The position numbers were made by a program, and so were the translations under genes. DNA of 51,363 bases, taken from the NCBI GenBank assembly GCA_041738285.1, contig JBGSQB010000073.1, forward strand, positions 1 through 51,363, written 5' to 3'. Positions 27,204 through 36,520 of this stretch are shown here, one piece after another. Under the pieces are notes generated by a model that was not told the DNA's origin, ran no database searches, and saw only the letters and a program-made list of their open reading frames with translations. The stretch comes from SZUA-521 sp041738285 (GTDB lineage: Bacteria; Pseudomonadota; Gammaproteobacteria; Pseudomonadales; Azotimanducaceae). Each line of letters starts with the position of its first letter. Positions within the stretch are counted from its first letter, which is position 1.

Positions 27204-27538
27204 CCGCTACGTGATCGAGTCGGCGTGCGACACTACTCTAGCGGCCATCGGCGTGCACTCGACGGTCTGGCCGCGCCGATGTCGACCGGGCAGATACACG
27301 TACACGGCGAAAAAGTAATCGTTTACGTAGTCGCAACAAATGGTAACTAATTGACACGTTTCTATATGGACACTATAACTGTGCCGCTAGGCGAAACCGC
27401 AGGGCGCTTTTTGGGTGCGTGCCGCGCAGTGGAGGGAATTGCGCAACGTATGCCAGTTGGTCGGCCCGAATGCCGCGGGCATACAGTTCGGTTGTCGCCG
27501 GTGAAAATATTATTCCTGATCCATGGTAGGGGGCTTCG
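27204..27538 (+). promoter_or_regulatory. Regulatory interval upstream of TonB receptor B
   Basis: No gene is seen in these 335 bp. A LacI-family-like palindrome, GTAATCGTTTAC, lies at 27315-27326. It is followed by TTGACA (27351-27356) and TATAAC (27374-27379) with a 17-nt spacer. The resulting leader is about 150 nt and can form a GTATGCC/GGCATAC stem (27448-27454 with 27478-27484). AGGGGG precedes the receptor ATG. The first part (27241-27281) contains overlapping inverted repeats GCGGCCA/TGGCCGC and CATCGGCG/CGCCGATG that may end the Nudix transcript. The promoter is convincing; the operator assignment is tentative. Confidence 0.7.
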
Positions 27539-30478
27539 ATGAATGTTACCGGACGTCGTTTGCGGCAGGTGCTGTCGGCGATTTTGTTGGCTTCTATCCC
27601 GTTGGGCGCCGCTGCGGCGGAGTCGGAAGGCGCACGACGAATCGAAGAGGTGATCGTTACTGCCGAGCGCAAAGAGGCCTCGGTCCAGGACACCTCCATT
27701 TCCATCACGGCCTTCACTGCGGAATTCTTGGACGATTTTGGTATTCGTAATCAGGAAGATCTGCAGAACTTCGTGCCCGCGACCACCATTCAGCCGTATG
27801 ACGCCACGGTGCGCGGGGTCGGCCGCAACTTCCGTGCGCTGGGTGGAGACCCAGGCGTTTCGACCTACATGAACGGTGTCTATTCGGAAGACTTGTTGAC
27901 GGCAACCGCCGCGACGTTCTGGGATGTAGAGCGGATCGAAGTGCTGCGCGGCCCCCAGGGCACGCTGTACGGCCGTAACGCCGTGGGCGGCGCGATCAAC
28001 GTGCTGTATAAGGAGCCGACAGAAGAGTTCGAGGCCGCGGTGAAGGGTATCGTGGGGAATCTCGATACCCGAGAAGCCTACGTCATGCTGTCGGGGCCGC
28101 TCATCGAGAACCAACTCTCCGGGCGTGTCAACTATGCCTTCCGTGATCGTGACGGAACCATCGAAGAAATCGGCCGCCGTGGTGACGACTTGGACACGCT
28201 TGGCACGGAAAACGTCGCTCTGGTCTTGAAGTGGACGCCCACGGATACGCTGGAATTCAATATCCGGCACAACTGGATGGATATCGACCGTGTGTTCGGT
28301 GGCGCCAACGGTGGCGGCTTGGTGGTGCTGAACGAAGAAGGCAACAACCAACGCACGACCGATGCACTGGTTCCAGGCTATCGCGCGGTGGATACCACCA
28401 ATACCAATACGGCCAATGTCTTCCAGAGCAATTTCCATGATGTCTCTCAGCCGCTGTTGAACTTCACTAACCCAACCACTGGGGCCCCGGTGGTTGCGCA
28501 GCGCGTTCGGCCGGGCATCGATTTCGGTGATTTCGACGGGTTTCAGAATGCGGCCGCATCCCTGGACGGTTTCAATGTCACCTCACCGACGAGCGCCGCC
28601 CGTTACAACAAGTGCGTGTCCCCCGGCGATATTGAAGGCGCAGATGTCTGTGGCGCGACGAACGGCTTTAATACCGAGCAGTTCGAGCAGGAAGGGACCC
28701 AGTTCAACGTCGCGTGGGACGTGACGGACACGCTGCAGCTGAAGTACATATACGGCAACAACGATCTGACCTACGAGCGGATCACCGACGACGACAATAC
28801 CGCCAGCCAGTTCCATGACCGGCAGTTCTACGTGAACCATGAAGCCGGCTATGAGTCGCATGAATTGCAGGCGTTCTACGAGTTCGGCGACAACCTATCG
28901 TTCACGTCCGGTATATTTTTCTACGATGCGATCATCCATCAGCGCGGCGACTTCTACTCGTCGGTGGGCGAAGACCGCATACGTCTGGCGTACCAGGACA
29001 ACACGGCACTCTCGGCCGGCGCTGCCGCGCTGATCGGTGCCCCGGGACTGGCGGGTATCAGTGCGTCGACGCTCGCCTTCGCGGGACGGCCGATGACCAC
29101 GCTGTTCAGCGCGAAGCGGTCGTGCGATGTGGCCAATCCAGCGCCATCGTGCTCACGTAATTTCGCGGTCAAGAACACCAATGAAGCGCTGGCCGCCGCG
29201 AGTGCGGGTCGTAACGATAACCTGCGCACCTCAGCTTGGTTCGGTGACAATGGATCAAACCCCCTGCTCGATGTCGTGCATGGACCGAATACGGCCGCGA
29301 CCGATCTGCTGTATGCAACGAAGACGGAACGCGAAGCCTTCGCCGCGTATACCCAGGGCGTGTGGGACATCAACGAAAAATTCACCCTGACGCTGGGTCT
29401 GCGATACGCGGAAGACGACCTCACGGCGGAGGAGAATCTGTTCCGCTACTCGGAGACGGGCGGCGGGGCGGGCGGGTTCCTTGGCCTGTTCGGCGGGCTC
29501 GCGCAAGTGAACATTGCCAACGGGGGCATCGTGCAGGACGGTAGCGGGAACTGGGTGCCGACACCGAAGGCCACCAACGGCGGTATTCCGTTCGCGTTGT
29601 CCGTGTTCCGTCCCTATGAGCGCACGGATGATAAGTTCACCTGGCGCGCGAATCTGGACTGGCAGGTCAACGACAATGCCATGATGTATTTCTCGGCCAC
29701 GACCGGGCATCGCTCGGGCGGCTACAATCTGGTGTTCTTCAGCACCACACCCACCTACGACCCCGAGGAATTGATCGCTTACGAAATTGGATACAAGACC
29801 CAGTGGTTCGATGACACGTTGCAGGTCAATGGATCGTTCTACTTCTACGATTACGAGACCATCCACACCGTGGCGACGGAAGTGACGGACCTGGGTGGTC
29901 TGTCCACTTCGGTGCTCGAAGCACCCGGTGCGGAGATCTACGGCATCGAAGCAGAGACAACCTGGCTTGCGACTGATCGGGTGACGCTGGGCGGCAACTT
30001 CAGTTTCACGCCGAGCGAGTACACCGAGGATCTTTTCATCAAGGACGAAACCGGTGTCAACACCCCTTCGTCATTATTTCCGGACGCCCCGTCACAGCTG
30101 CAGAACATCAATGGTAATCAGCTGCTGCAGGTACCGGAATTCAAGGCGACGGCGTGGAGCAGTTACTCCTTCCCCTTGGCGGGCGGCTCGAGCGTGGAGT
30201 TGTTTGCCACGTACAGCTACATCGATGAGGTGTATTACTCGCCGTTCGAGAGCAATACGGAAAGGGCTGAAGCCTACGACCGCGTCGATCTGCGCGCGAC
30301 GTTCACCAGCGGCAACGGTAGCTGGATTGTTACCGGATTCGTCAACAACGTGCTCGACGACGTCGGCGTCATCCAGGTGGAACGCGAGGGTGAATCGGAG
30401 TTCTTCCGGCACACCGCGACCACCACGGTGCCGCGACTGTACGGGGTCGAATTTACCTACGCGATGGGCGGTCGTTAG
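27539..30478 (+). CDS. TonB-dependent receptor B
   Basis: A 979-residue outer-membrane receptor that imports a large or scarce substrate using TonB energy. The signal peptide is residues 1 to about 25, followed by the TonB-box-like IEEVIVTAERKE. The plug has IRNQEDLQNFVPATT and VLRGPQGTLYGRNAVGG. The barrel has long loops and ends with PRLYGVEFTYAMGGR. There is no N-terminal STN signalling domain, so it is not a FecA-type sigma regulator. It is the intact close paralogue of disrupted receptor A. Substrate unknown; receptors of this appearance are abundant in sterol-, aromatic- and glycan-degrading gammaproteobacteria. Own promoter and terminator. Confidence 0.95.
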   Translation: MNVTGRRLRQVLSAILLASIPLGAAAAESEGARRIEEVIVTAERKEASVQDTSISITAFTAEFLDDFGIRNQEDLQNFVPATTIQPYDATVRGVGRNFRALGGDPGVSTYMNGVYSEDLLTATAATFWDVERIEVLRGPQGTLYGRNAVGGAINVLYKEPTEEFEAAVKGIVGNLDTREAYVMLSGPLIENQLSGRVNYAFRDRDGTIEEIGRRGDDLDTLGTENVALVLKWTPTDTLEFNIRHNWMDIDRVFGGANGGGLVVLNEEGNNQRTTDALVPGYRAVDTTNTNTANVFQSNFHDVSQPLLNFTNPTTGAPVVAQRVRPGIDFGDFDGFQNAAASLDGFNVTSPTSAARYNKCVSPGDIEGADVCGATNGFNTEQFEQEGTQFNVAWDVTDTLQLKYIYGNNDLTYERITDDDNTASQFHDRQFYVNHEAGYESHELQAFYEFGDNLSFTSGIFFYDAIIHQRGDFYSSVGEDRIRLAYQDNTALSAGAAALIGAPGLAGISASTLAFAGRPMTTLFSAKRSCDVANPAPSCSRNFAVKNTNEALAAASAGRNDNLRTSAWFGDNGSNPLLDVVHGPNTAATDLLYATKTEREAFAAYTQGVWDINEKFTLTLGLRYAEDDLTAEENLFRYSETGGGAGGFLGLFGGLAQVNIANGGIVQDGSGNWVPTPKATNGGIPFALSVFRPYERTDDKFTWRANLDWQVNDNAMMYFSATTGHRSGGYNLVFFSTTPTYDPEELIAYEIGYKTQWFDDTLQVNGSFYFYDYETIHTVATEVTDLGGLSTSVLEAPGAEIYGIEAETTWLATDRVTLGGNFSFTPSEYTEDLFIKDETGVNTPSSLFPDAPSQLQNINGNQLLQVPEFKATAWSSYSFPLAGGSSVELFATYSYIDEVYYSPFESNTERAEAYDRVDLRATFTSGNGSWIVTGFVNNVLDDVGVIQVEREGESEFFRHTATTTVPRLYGVEFTYAMGGR

Positions 30479-30822
30479 ACCGTTCGACTTCGAATCGGCG
30501 GTGTTATGAGAAGGTATGAGAAGGGCCCGCGATGCGGGCCCTTTCTCATTTCCGAAGGCCGCAACATTTCCGCGCGATCACTTGCACGGCGGAGTGCGTA
30601 CACCCCGCCTGCGCAAACCGGATCAGTCGACGCCGCGCGCCGCGGCCGATTTTCTTGGTATCTACGCGCCGTCGTTGACAGCACGCGCGTTGCTCCTCTA
30701 TAAGAACAGCGGGAGTGGGTCTGTTTCGCATTTGTTACACCATCTAGTGCTGCCAGCGCTCGGCTTTCTGTGACCTGCTTCTGCGCATGGCAACGCGTTG
30801 TCCCGAATGGGGGGGTAGAGGC
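30479..30822 (+). promoter_or_regulatory. Terminator-promoter interval between receptors B and C
   Basis: No gene is seen in these 344 bp. They hold the receptor B terminator (30516-30551) and, near the end, TTGACA (30675-30680) with TATAAG (30699-30704) at 18-nt spacing. This gives a leader of about 110 nt for receptor C. The stretch 30552-30674 shows no feature I can name. Confidence 0.75.
30516..30551 (+). terminator. Rho-independent terminator after receptor B
   Basis: An imperfect but long hairpin pairs GAGAAGGGCCCGC with GCGGGCCCTTTCTC around a GAT loop and runs into a T-containing tail, about 40 nt after the stop codon. Confidence 0.85.
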
Positions 30823-33714
30823 ATGTATTCACACCTGATGAGAGGGTGGGCGGTAGTTGCGTTGCCGGTGGTGTTGCTGACACCGAGCGTCGAGTCGGCG
30901 TTCGCCGCCGAGGAGAGTAGTCGCCGGCAAATCGAAGAAGTGGTGGTCACGGCGGAACGCCGCGAATCGACGGTATCGGATACCTCGATTTCGATCACTG
31001 CGTTCACCGGCCAATTCCTTGAAGATTTCGGTATCCGCAACCAGGAAGATCTGCAGAACTTCATCCCGGCGACGGTGATCGAGCCCTATGACGTGACAAT
31101 CCGCGGGGTGGGTCGGTCGGGCCGTGCCCTCGGCGGCGACCCTGGTGTCGCGACGTACTTTAATGGCGTCTATTCGGAAGACTTCGGCATCGCCTCAACC
31201 GAGGGTGGTCTGTTCGATGTCGAGCGCATCGAGGTCCTGCGCGGACCGCAAGGTACGCTGTACGGCCGCAACGCGGTTGGCGGTGCGGTCAACTTCATCA
31301 GCAAGAAACCTACCGATGAGTTCGAAGGTGAGGCCAGGGTGCTCCTCGGCGACTACAGCCTGCGAGAAACCTATGGCGTGCTGTCGGGTCCGCTGATCAA
31401 AGACCTGCTCCAGGCGCGAGTAACGGGCACCAAGCGGGAGCGCGACGGTTACATCCGTGACCTATCCCCTGCGCCTGACGCTGGCAACTACGGCGACGAA
31501 AACTATTCGCTCGCGCTTCGGTTTACGCCCACGGACTCCCTCGAATTCAACATGCGCGGTAATGAACGAAGCTACGCCCGGCGTATGGGCGGCGCGGACG
31601 CTGCCGGCATCGTCGTGTTCGGCGAGAACGAAGGCAACATTGACGGGGGCAATCGCCGGGATAACACGACCTACGCCTTCGGCTATCGTGCGGTCGATAC
31701 CGCAATACCCTGTCCAGGCCTGTTCACGCGCACGGCGACGGTCGCGTCCCCTGGGGTGCGTGGTGGTATCGGTTGCGCCATCTCCGGTCGGCCCACGTTC
31801 AACTTCACGAACCCGCAAACGGGCGCCGCGGTCGTCGCGCAGCGTATCGTACCCGGAGTCGATAACGGCAACGCGGGCTCCGGTACGACCAACCACCCCA
31901 ACCGGGGTTTTGGCCACGACCAGTCCAACATCCGGGTGCTGGGGTTCGACAATATCGAAGGGAATGATCTGAAGACTGAAACAAGCGGTGCACAGGATGA
32001 GTTCTTCGACCACCAGGCGGGTTCCTTCGACGTCAACTGGCAGTACAGCGATCGCTTCAGCGTGAAATACGTCTTCGGTTATTCAGATTTTTTCTACGAC
32101 CGCACCACCGACGTCGACCTCACCAACAACCCGTCATTTGACGTTCAGTTCTACGTCAGTCAGGAGGCCGAGTTCGTTTCCCACGAATTGCAGTTCTTTT
32201 TCGATCCGACGGACAAGTTTACAATTACCACGGGTTTGTTCGCCTACGACGGCAAGATCAGTCAGCGTGGTGACTTCTTCGACTCCAATTGCACCCCCGG
32301 TGCAGTCGGTGGCGGCTGTGCCTCTCGCTATGCCAAGAATTCGCTGATTCCACTGGGCATCCCCAAAATGGACCTGTTCACCGCGCGGCGTGCTGGTAAC
32401 CGCGCCCAGGAAGGAATCGCGCTGCCAGGCAATTGTCTTGCGCTCCCTGGCATTAACGCCTTTTGTTTTGGTGGCTGGACGGGCGACACCGGCGATCGGA
32501 TTCCCCATGGCCCGGCGACCGCCGGTACCGATCTGGAGTACCAGACCCGCTCCGAGCGCGAGGCCTTCGCGGCCTATTCTCAGGGTACCTATACCTTCAA
32601 CGAACACTGGGCTTTGACCCTCGGCTTGCGGTGGGCGCAGGACAATCTGGATGGTGAAGAGAATGTCTTCAGCTACTTCGAAGGCACCATCGTGCCGCTC
32701 GGATTCTCTCCGGCGGGCGGTACGTCGAGCCTTGCGGCAACAAACGTTGCATTGGGGTTCCTGGACGGAACGACCGGCGCGATTCTCAATCCAGAGCGCT
32801 TACTGATCGCCGGGTTGCCAGCCAGCCAATCGCTATGGCGGCCGCTGTCGCGTACCGATGACGCGATCACGTGGCGGGTGAATCTCGACTGGTCTCCCAC
32901 CGACGATGACCTGTTTTATTTGTCCGCAACCAAGGGCTACAAGGCAGGCGGTTTCAATCTGGTTTTCTTCAGCGCCAACGCCCAGTACAGCGAGGAGCGG
33001 CTGGTCTCCTATGAGTTTGGCTACAAGGGCCAGTTGTTGGATGGCTCGATGCAGGTCAATTCGGCCGTCTACTTCTACGACTACGAGAACCTGCAGACCG
33101 CTGCCCAAGGTCCGTCCGCGATCACGCCGACAAGCCCCTCGACCAGCACGTTCTCAGTGCCGACGGCGGAGACGATTGGATGGGATACCGATGTCCTGTG
33201 GTTGGCCACGGATCGCATCACGTTGGGCGCGAACTTCAGCTATACGCGCACCGAATACACGGACGACTTCCTTGTGATTGACGCGGCAAGCCCCGGGTCG
33301 CCAACCTCGTTGTTCGACGCGACTGCGAGACCGATCAGTATCGACGGTAACCAGTTGCGTGGCGTGCCGGAAGCAAAGGGAGGAATTTACGCGCAGTACA
33401 CTGTGCCAATGGGCGATCGTGGGCGGGCTGAAGTGCTCGCGAACTGGAGTTGGATCGACCGGGTGTATTTCTCGGTGTTCGAGAACAACGACGATTCGGC
33501 AGAGGCCTATGCTCGGCTGGATTTGCGCGCGACGTGGTACTCGAGCGCCGAGAACATCACGGTGGCCGCATTCGTCAACAATGTTCTTGATGAGATCGGC
33601 ATTCGACAGATCACTCGCGGTGCCGAGGAAGACAACTTCCTTCGATCCGGCGCGACGACAGACCCCCGGCTGTACGGGTTCGAGGTGCGCTATAAGTTTG
33701 GCGCCTTCAAGTGA
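30823..33714 (+). CDS. TonB-dependent receptor C
   Basis: The third tandem receptor, 963 residues. It shares the plug signatures of A and B (IRNQEDLQNFIPATV, VLRGPQGTLYGRNAVGG) and the TonB-box-like IEEVVVTAERRE, but the barrel is more diverged, with different loops, some carrying cysteine pairs (GGGCASRY, CLALPGINAFC). A signal peptide ends near SAFAAEE. ATG 30823 follows a GA-rich GGGGGGTAGAGGC; an in-frame ATG is 15 bp further on. The barrel ends DPRLYGFEVRYKFGAFK, with the aromatic-rich last strand expected for outer-membrane assembly. Substrate unknown, presumably chemically related to those of A and B. Confidence 0.94.
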   Translation: MYSHLMRGWAVVALPVVLLTPSVESAFAAEESSRRQIEEVVVTAERRESTVSDTSISITAFTGQFLEDFGIRNQEDLQNFIPATVIEPYDVTIRGVGRSGRALGGDPGVATYFNGVYSEDFGIASTEGGLFDVERIEVLRGPQGTLYGRNAVGGAVNFISKKPTDEFEGEARVLLGDYSLRETYGVLSGPLIKDLLQARVTGTKRERDGYIRDLSPAPDAGNYGDENYSLALRFTPTDSLEFNMRGNERSYARRMGGADAAGIVVFGENEGNIDGGNRRDNTTYAFGYRAVDTAIPCPGLFTRTATVASPGVRGGIGCAISGRPTFNFTNPQTGAAVVAQRIVPGVDNGNAGSGTTNHPNRGFGHDQSNIRVLGFDNIEGNDLKTETSGAQDEFFDHQAGSFDVNWQYSDRFSVKYVFGYSDFFYDRTTDVDLTNNPSFDVQFYVSQEAEFVSHELQFFFDPTDKFTITTGLFAYDGKISQRGDFFDSNCTPGAVGGGCASRYAKNSLIPLGIPKMDLFTARRAGNRAQEGIALPGNCLALPGINAFCFGGWTGDTGDRIPHGPATAGTDLEYQTRSEREAFAAYSQGTYTFNEHWALTLGLRWAQDNLDGEENVFSYFEGTIVPLGFSPAGGTSSLAATNVALGFLDGTTGAILNPERLLIAGLPASQSLWRPLSRTDDAITWRVNLDWSPTDDDLFYLSATKGYKAGGFNLVFFSANAQYSEERLVSYEFGYKGQLLDGSMQVNSAVYFYDYENLQTAAQGPSAITPTSPSTSTFSVPTAETIGWDTDVLWLATDRITLGANFSYTRTEYTDDFLVIDAASPGSPTSLFDATARPISIDGNQLRGVPEAKGGIYAQYTVPMGDRGRAEVLANWSWIDRVYFSVFENNDDSAEAYARLDLRATWYSSAENITVAAFVNNVLDEIGIRQITRGAEEDNFLRSGATTDPRLYGFEVRYKFGAFK

Positions 33715-33734
33715 TCTAAGGCGTTGTGACGTGC

Positions 33735-33764
33735 AAAAAAGGGGCGCATCGCGCCCCTTTTTTT
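33735..33764 (+). terminator. Strong Rho-independent terminator after receptor C
   Basis: AAAAAAGGGGCGC pairs with GCGCCCCTTTTTTT around an ATC loop. The A-run and T-run make it potentially bidirectional. It lies 20 nt after the receptor C stop and only 13 nt before the kinase-like gene, which must therefore use its own start site or readthrough. Confidence 0.93.
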
Positions 33765-33777
33765 GAGCGGCCTAAGC

Positions 33778-34407
33778 ATGGAATTCGACTCGATCTGGTG
33801 CTTGCCACTGGATGCGGCGCTCTCTCGCAACGAACGCGGCGCGGGCTGGAGCGAGGCAGGGATGGTTGCCGATTTTGGGGGCCGCAAGGCGTTGCTCAAG
33901 CGGCAGCGGCAATACTTCTGTCGGCCACTGTGGAATGGATTACGCGCGACACCCACCTTCGCGCGCGAAGCCCGGTTAATGGGGTTGGCGTCCCGCGCCG
34001 GGGTCAACGTCGCGGAACTGCTATACGCGCGTCACGGGTCCAGCGGTCGGATGATTCTTGCTGCTGCGTGGATCGATGGTGCCGTGTCGCTGGCGGCCCC
34101 CGAGGCACAGTCGGAGTCGCGGCTTCGTGCAACGGCAGCGCAGTTTGTCCGCCTGCACCAGGCTCGAATTTGCCACGGTGCGCTGTACGATCGGCACGTG
34201 CTCATCGATCGCGCAGGCGTGATCACGCTGATCGACTTCGAGAAAGCTCGGCGGCGACTGACCCCATCATGGGCGGCAATCGGCGATCTGGCGCGCTTCA
34301 TTCGCCGCTCGCCGTGGCTGACCCCGGAACAGATCGATTTGATCGTTGCGGCGTACCACTGGCGCCACTTTCCGCTGCTGCGCGTCTGGGCGCGTTTCTG
34401 GCGTTAG
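33778..34407 (+). CDS. WaaP/InaA-type lipopolysaccharide-kinase-like protein
   Basis: A 209-residue protein kinase-fold protein resembling the Kdo/WaaP/InaA family, which phosphorylates lipopolysaccharide core sugars or related acceptors. The N-lobe includes the lysine of KALLKRQRQYF. The catalytic loop appears as CHGALYDRHVLIDRAG, in which the catalytic Asp sits in YDRH instead of the canonical HGD. The metal-binding Asp is in TLIDFEKARR. It is short for a kinase but close to InaA-type proteins. The start is the ATG at 33778 immediately after the receptor C terminator. The acceptor is not known. Confidence 0.75.
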   Translation: MEFDSIWCLPLDAALSRNERGAGWSEAGMVADFGGRKALLKRQRQYFCRPLWNGLRATPTFAREARLMGLASRAGVNVAELLYARHGSSGRMILAAAWIDGAVSLAAPEAQSESRLRATAAQFVRLHQARICHGALYDRHVLIDRAGVITLIDFEKARRRLTPSWAAIGDLARFIRRSPWLTPEQIDLIVAAYHWRHFPLLRVWARFWR

Positions 34408-34448
34408 ACTTCGGTGCGTAGAAGAGCTGAAGACCGGAGGCGCAGTCC

Positions 34449-35549
34449 ATGACGACATTGCCGAAGACGTCCCTTGCGATGGTGCAGACAGCTACTCGAC
34501 GGCTCGAGCCGATGGACCTGCCGCTGCCCGAGATCGATGAGGACTCCGCGCTGCTGTACCTCGAGGCGTGTGGCATCTGCGGCAGCGACTACGAGCAGTA
34601 CGAGGGCATGCTGCGCACGCCGATGCCTGTGGTGCCGGGCCATGAACCCCTGGGCCGCATCGCCAAGATTGGGGATCGTGCGGCCAAACGCTGGGGTGTG
34701 GACGTTGGCGATCGAGTGGCGGTGGAGACCATGATCTCCTGTCGGCACTGTGACCCGTGTCTGGGTGGAACCTACCATCTGTGCCGATCGCGAAAGATCT
34801 ATTCCTACGTGCCGCTGTCAGAGTCACCCGGACTCTGGGGTGCGTATGCGCAGTACATGTACCTGCATCCGAATTCGGTGCTGCACCGGATGAGTGAATC
34901 GCTCCCGGCTGCGCTTGCCGTGATGTTCAATCCCCTTGGCGCCGGCTTTCGGTGGGCGGTGGAAATGCCGAATACCCAGGTGGGAGACACGGTGGTCGTG
35001 CTTGGACCCGGTCAGCGCGGGCTTGCGAGCGTGATTGCGCTGCGCGAGGCCGGCGCGGGCATGGTGATTGTCACCGGACTTGCCGCCGATGCGCGCAAGC
35101 TCGAACTCGCGCGCGCATTCGGTGCCGATCACACCATCGATGTGGATAACGAAGCGGCGGTCAAGCGCGTGCGGGAGATCACCGATGGCCGCGGCGCCGA
35201 CGTGGTGGTGGACGTCACCTCCTATGCAACCCGTCCGGTGCGCGATGCCCTCGATATGGTGCGCCCCGGCGGAACCGTGGTGCTCGCGGGGGTAAAGGGC
35301 TTCAAGCCGGTGGACGACTTCGTCTCGGATCTGATCGTGATGAAAGAGATCACCATCAAGGGCGCAATCGGCGTGACTTCGTCGGGCTACAAGGCAGCGA
35401 TACGACTGATCGAGTCCGGCAGGGTACCGCTGGAGAAGATGCACACCCACGACTTCCCGCTGCGCGATGCGGAGCTGGCAATTCGAACCCTCGCCCGCCA
35501 GGTGCCCGGGGACGAGTCGATTCACTCCTGTCTGATTCCGCCGACGTGA
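34449..35549 (+). CDS. Zinc-dependent medium-chain alcohol dehydrogenase
   Basis: A 366-residue MDR-family oxidoreductase with a GroES-like zinc domain and a Rossmann NAD(P) domain. Catalytic zinc ligands are in GICGSDYEQYE (Cys) and GHEP (His-Glu). Structural-zinc-type cysteines are in SCRHCDPCLGGTYHLC. The nucleotide motif is VVVLGPGQRGLA, with Gln where many relatives have Gly or Val. Substrate not predictable; family members act on polyols, threonine or other alcohols. GGAGG lies upstream of the ATG. The stop coincides with a repeat half-site, and the gene converges on dppF with a 28-bp overlap. Confidence 0.9.
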   Translation: MTTLPKTSLAMVQTATRRLEPMDLPLPEIDEDSALLYLEACGICGSDYEQYEGMLRTPMPVVPGHEPLGRIAKIGDRAAKRWGVDVGDRVAVETMISCRHCDPCLGGTYHLCRSRKIYSYVPLSESPGLWGAYAQYMYLHPNSVLHRMSESLPAALAVMFNPLGAGFRWAVEMPNTQVGDTVVVLGPGQRGLASVIALREAGAGMVIVTGLAADARKLELARAFGADHTIDVDNEAAVKRVREITDGRGADVVVDVTSYATRPVRDALDMVRPGGTVVLAGVKGFKPVDDFVSDLIVMKEITIKGAIGVTSSGYKAAIRLIESGRVPLEKMHTHDFPLRDAELAIRTLARQVPGDESIHSCLIPPT

Positions 35550-36520
35550 ACAAGTAACCTGTCCCCGTAGAGGTGGCAAGCCACCTGCCGGTTCGGTTCA
35601 TTCGCAAGCGGAATCAACAGGGGCGTTTCGTGACGGCAGATATCCATCACCTTCGGGCACCGGTTGGCGAAGCGGCAGCCCGCCGGGATGTTCACGGGTG
35701 AGGGAATTTCGCCCTTGATGGTGGTTGATGTGCGCTCGCGCTCACTGTTGGGGTCAGGCGCAGGGTTGGATGCCACCAATAGTTCCGTGTAGGGGTGGCG
35801 CGGCTCGAAGTACACTTTGTTGGCAGGGCCGATCTCGGCCAGCGCGCCCAGATACATCACCGCCATACGGTCGGAGACGTAGCGCACCATCGACAGATCG
35901 TGGGCGATGAACAGCAGGGTGAGCCCCATCGAGCGCTTGAGTTCATCGAGCAGGTTAATGACCTGTGCCTGTACCGATACGTCGAGGGCTGAGATCGGTT
36001 CGTCACAGACAATGAACTCGGGCTCGAGGATCAATGCGCGGGCAACGCCGATGCGCTGCCGTTGGCCGCCGGAGAACTCGTGCGGATAGCGCGACATATG
36101 ATCGGGTGACAGACCCACCCGGCGCAGCCAATCGGCAACCAGATCACGGATCTGACTGCCGCTCTTGGCGGTGTGCAGGCTCGGCCCTTCGCCGATGATC
36201 TCGCCGACGGTCATGCGCGGATTCAGTGACGAGTACGGATCCTGAAAGATCATCTGCATCCGCTTGGCGTACTTCTGATAATCACGCGTGGTGTAGCGCT
36301 GCGGCAGTACTTCGCCGCGGTAGCGCACCGTTCCTGAGGTCTTCTCGTGCAGCCCTACAATGATCTTGCCGAACGTGGACTTGCCCGAGCCGCTCTCACC
36401 CACCAGGCCCAGGATTTCCTTCTCCTGAATGTCGAGGGTCACGTGGTCCACCGCGTGCACGAATTGCCCCTTGCCGATGGGGAAGTACTTCGTCACGGCG
36501 TGGGTTTCGAGCAGGGTCAC
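35522..36520 (-). CDS. dppF: Dipeptide/oligopeptide ABC transporter ATP-binding protein DppF/OppF
   Basis: One of the two ATPases that power peptide import. The 332-residue product has Walker A GESGSGKST, signature FSGGQRQRIGVARAL, Walker B EFIVCDEPISALD and H-loop FIAHDLSMV. The family C-terminal region (HPYTELL, GCRFANRCPKVMDIC, ACHLY) is complete. The start is a GTG in a GTGA overlap with dppD. After ACHLY, where relatives usually end or nearly end, 14 further residues follow (GDRLLVHVGGIRQE), the first part encoded by the repeat half-site. Last gene of the seven-gene operon. Confidence 0.95.
   Translation of the reverse strand: MTLLETHAVTKYFPIGKGQFVHAVDHVTLDIQEKEILGLVGESGSGKSTFGKIIVGLHEKTSGTVRYRGEVLPQRYTTRDYQKYAKRMQMIFQDPYSSLNPRMTVGEIIGEGPSLHTAKSGSQIRDLVADWLRRVGLSPDHMSRYPHEFSGGQRQRIGVARALILEPEFIVCDEPISALDVSVQAQVINLLDELKRSMGLTLLFIAHDLSMVRYVSDRMAVMYLGALAEIGPANKVYFEPRHPYTELLVASNPAPDPNSERERTSTTIKGEIPSPVNIPAGCRFANRCPKVMDICRHETPLLIPLANEPNRQVACHLYGDRLLVHVGGIRQE
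35548..35566. repeat. Repeat half-site of the same family (variant core)
   Basis: GAACAAGTAACCTGTCCCC resembles one arm of the other repeats (variant AAGTAACCTGTCCCC in place of AAATAGGTCAACTGTCCCC). It lies at the convergent ends of the alcohol dehydrogenase and dppF genes and is read through by dppF, encoding part of its terminal extension. Confidence 0.6.

Noticed and set aside
23135..33714. CRISPR or phage interpretation of the repetitive receptor region
   Set aside because: The repetition is explained by three paralogous TonB-dependent receptor genes; no short direct repeat array with spacers and no phage genes are present.
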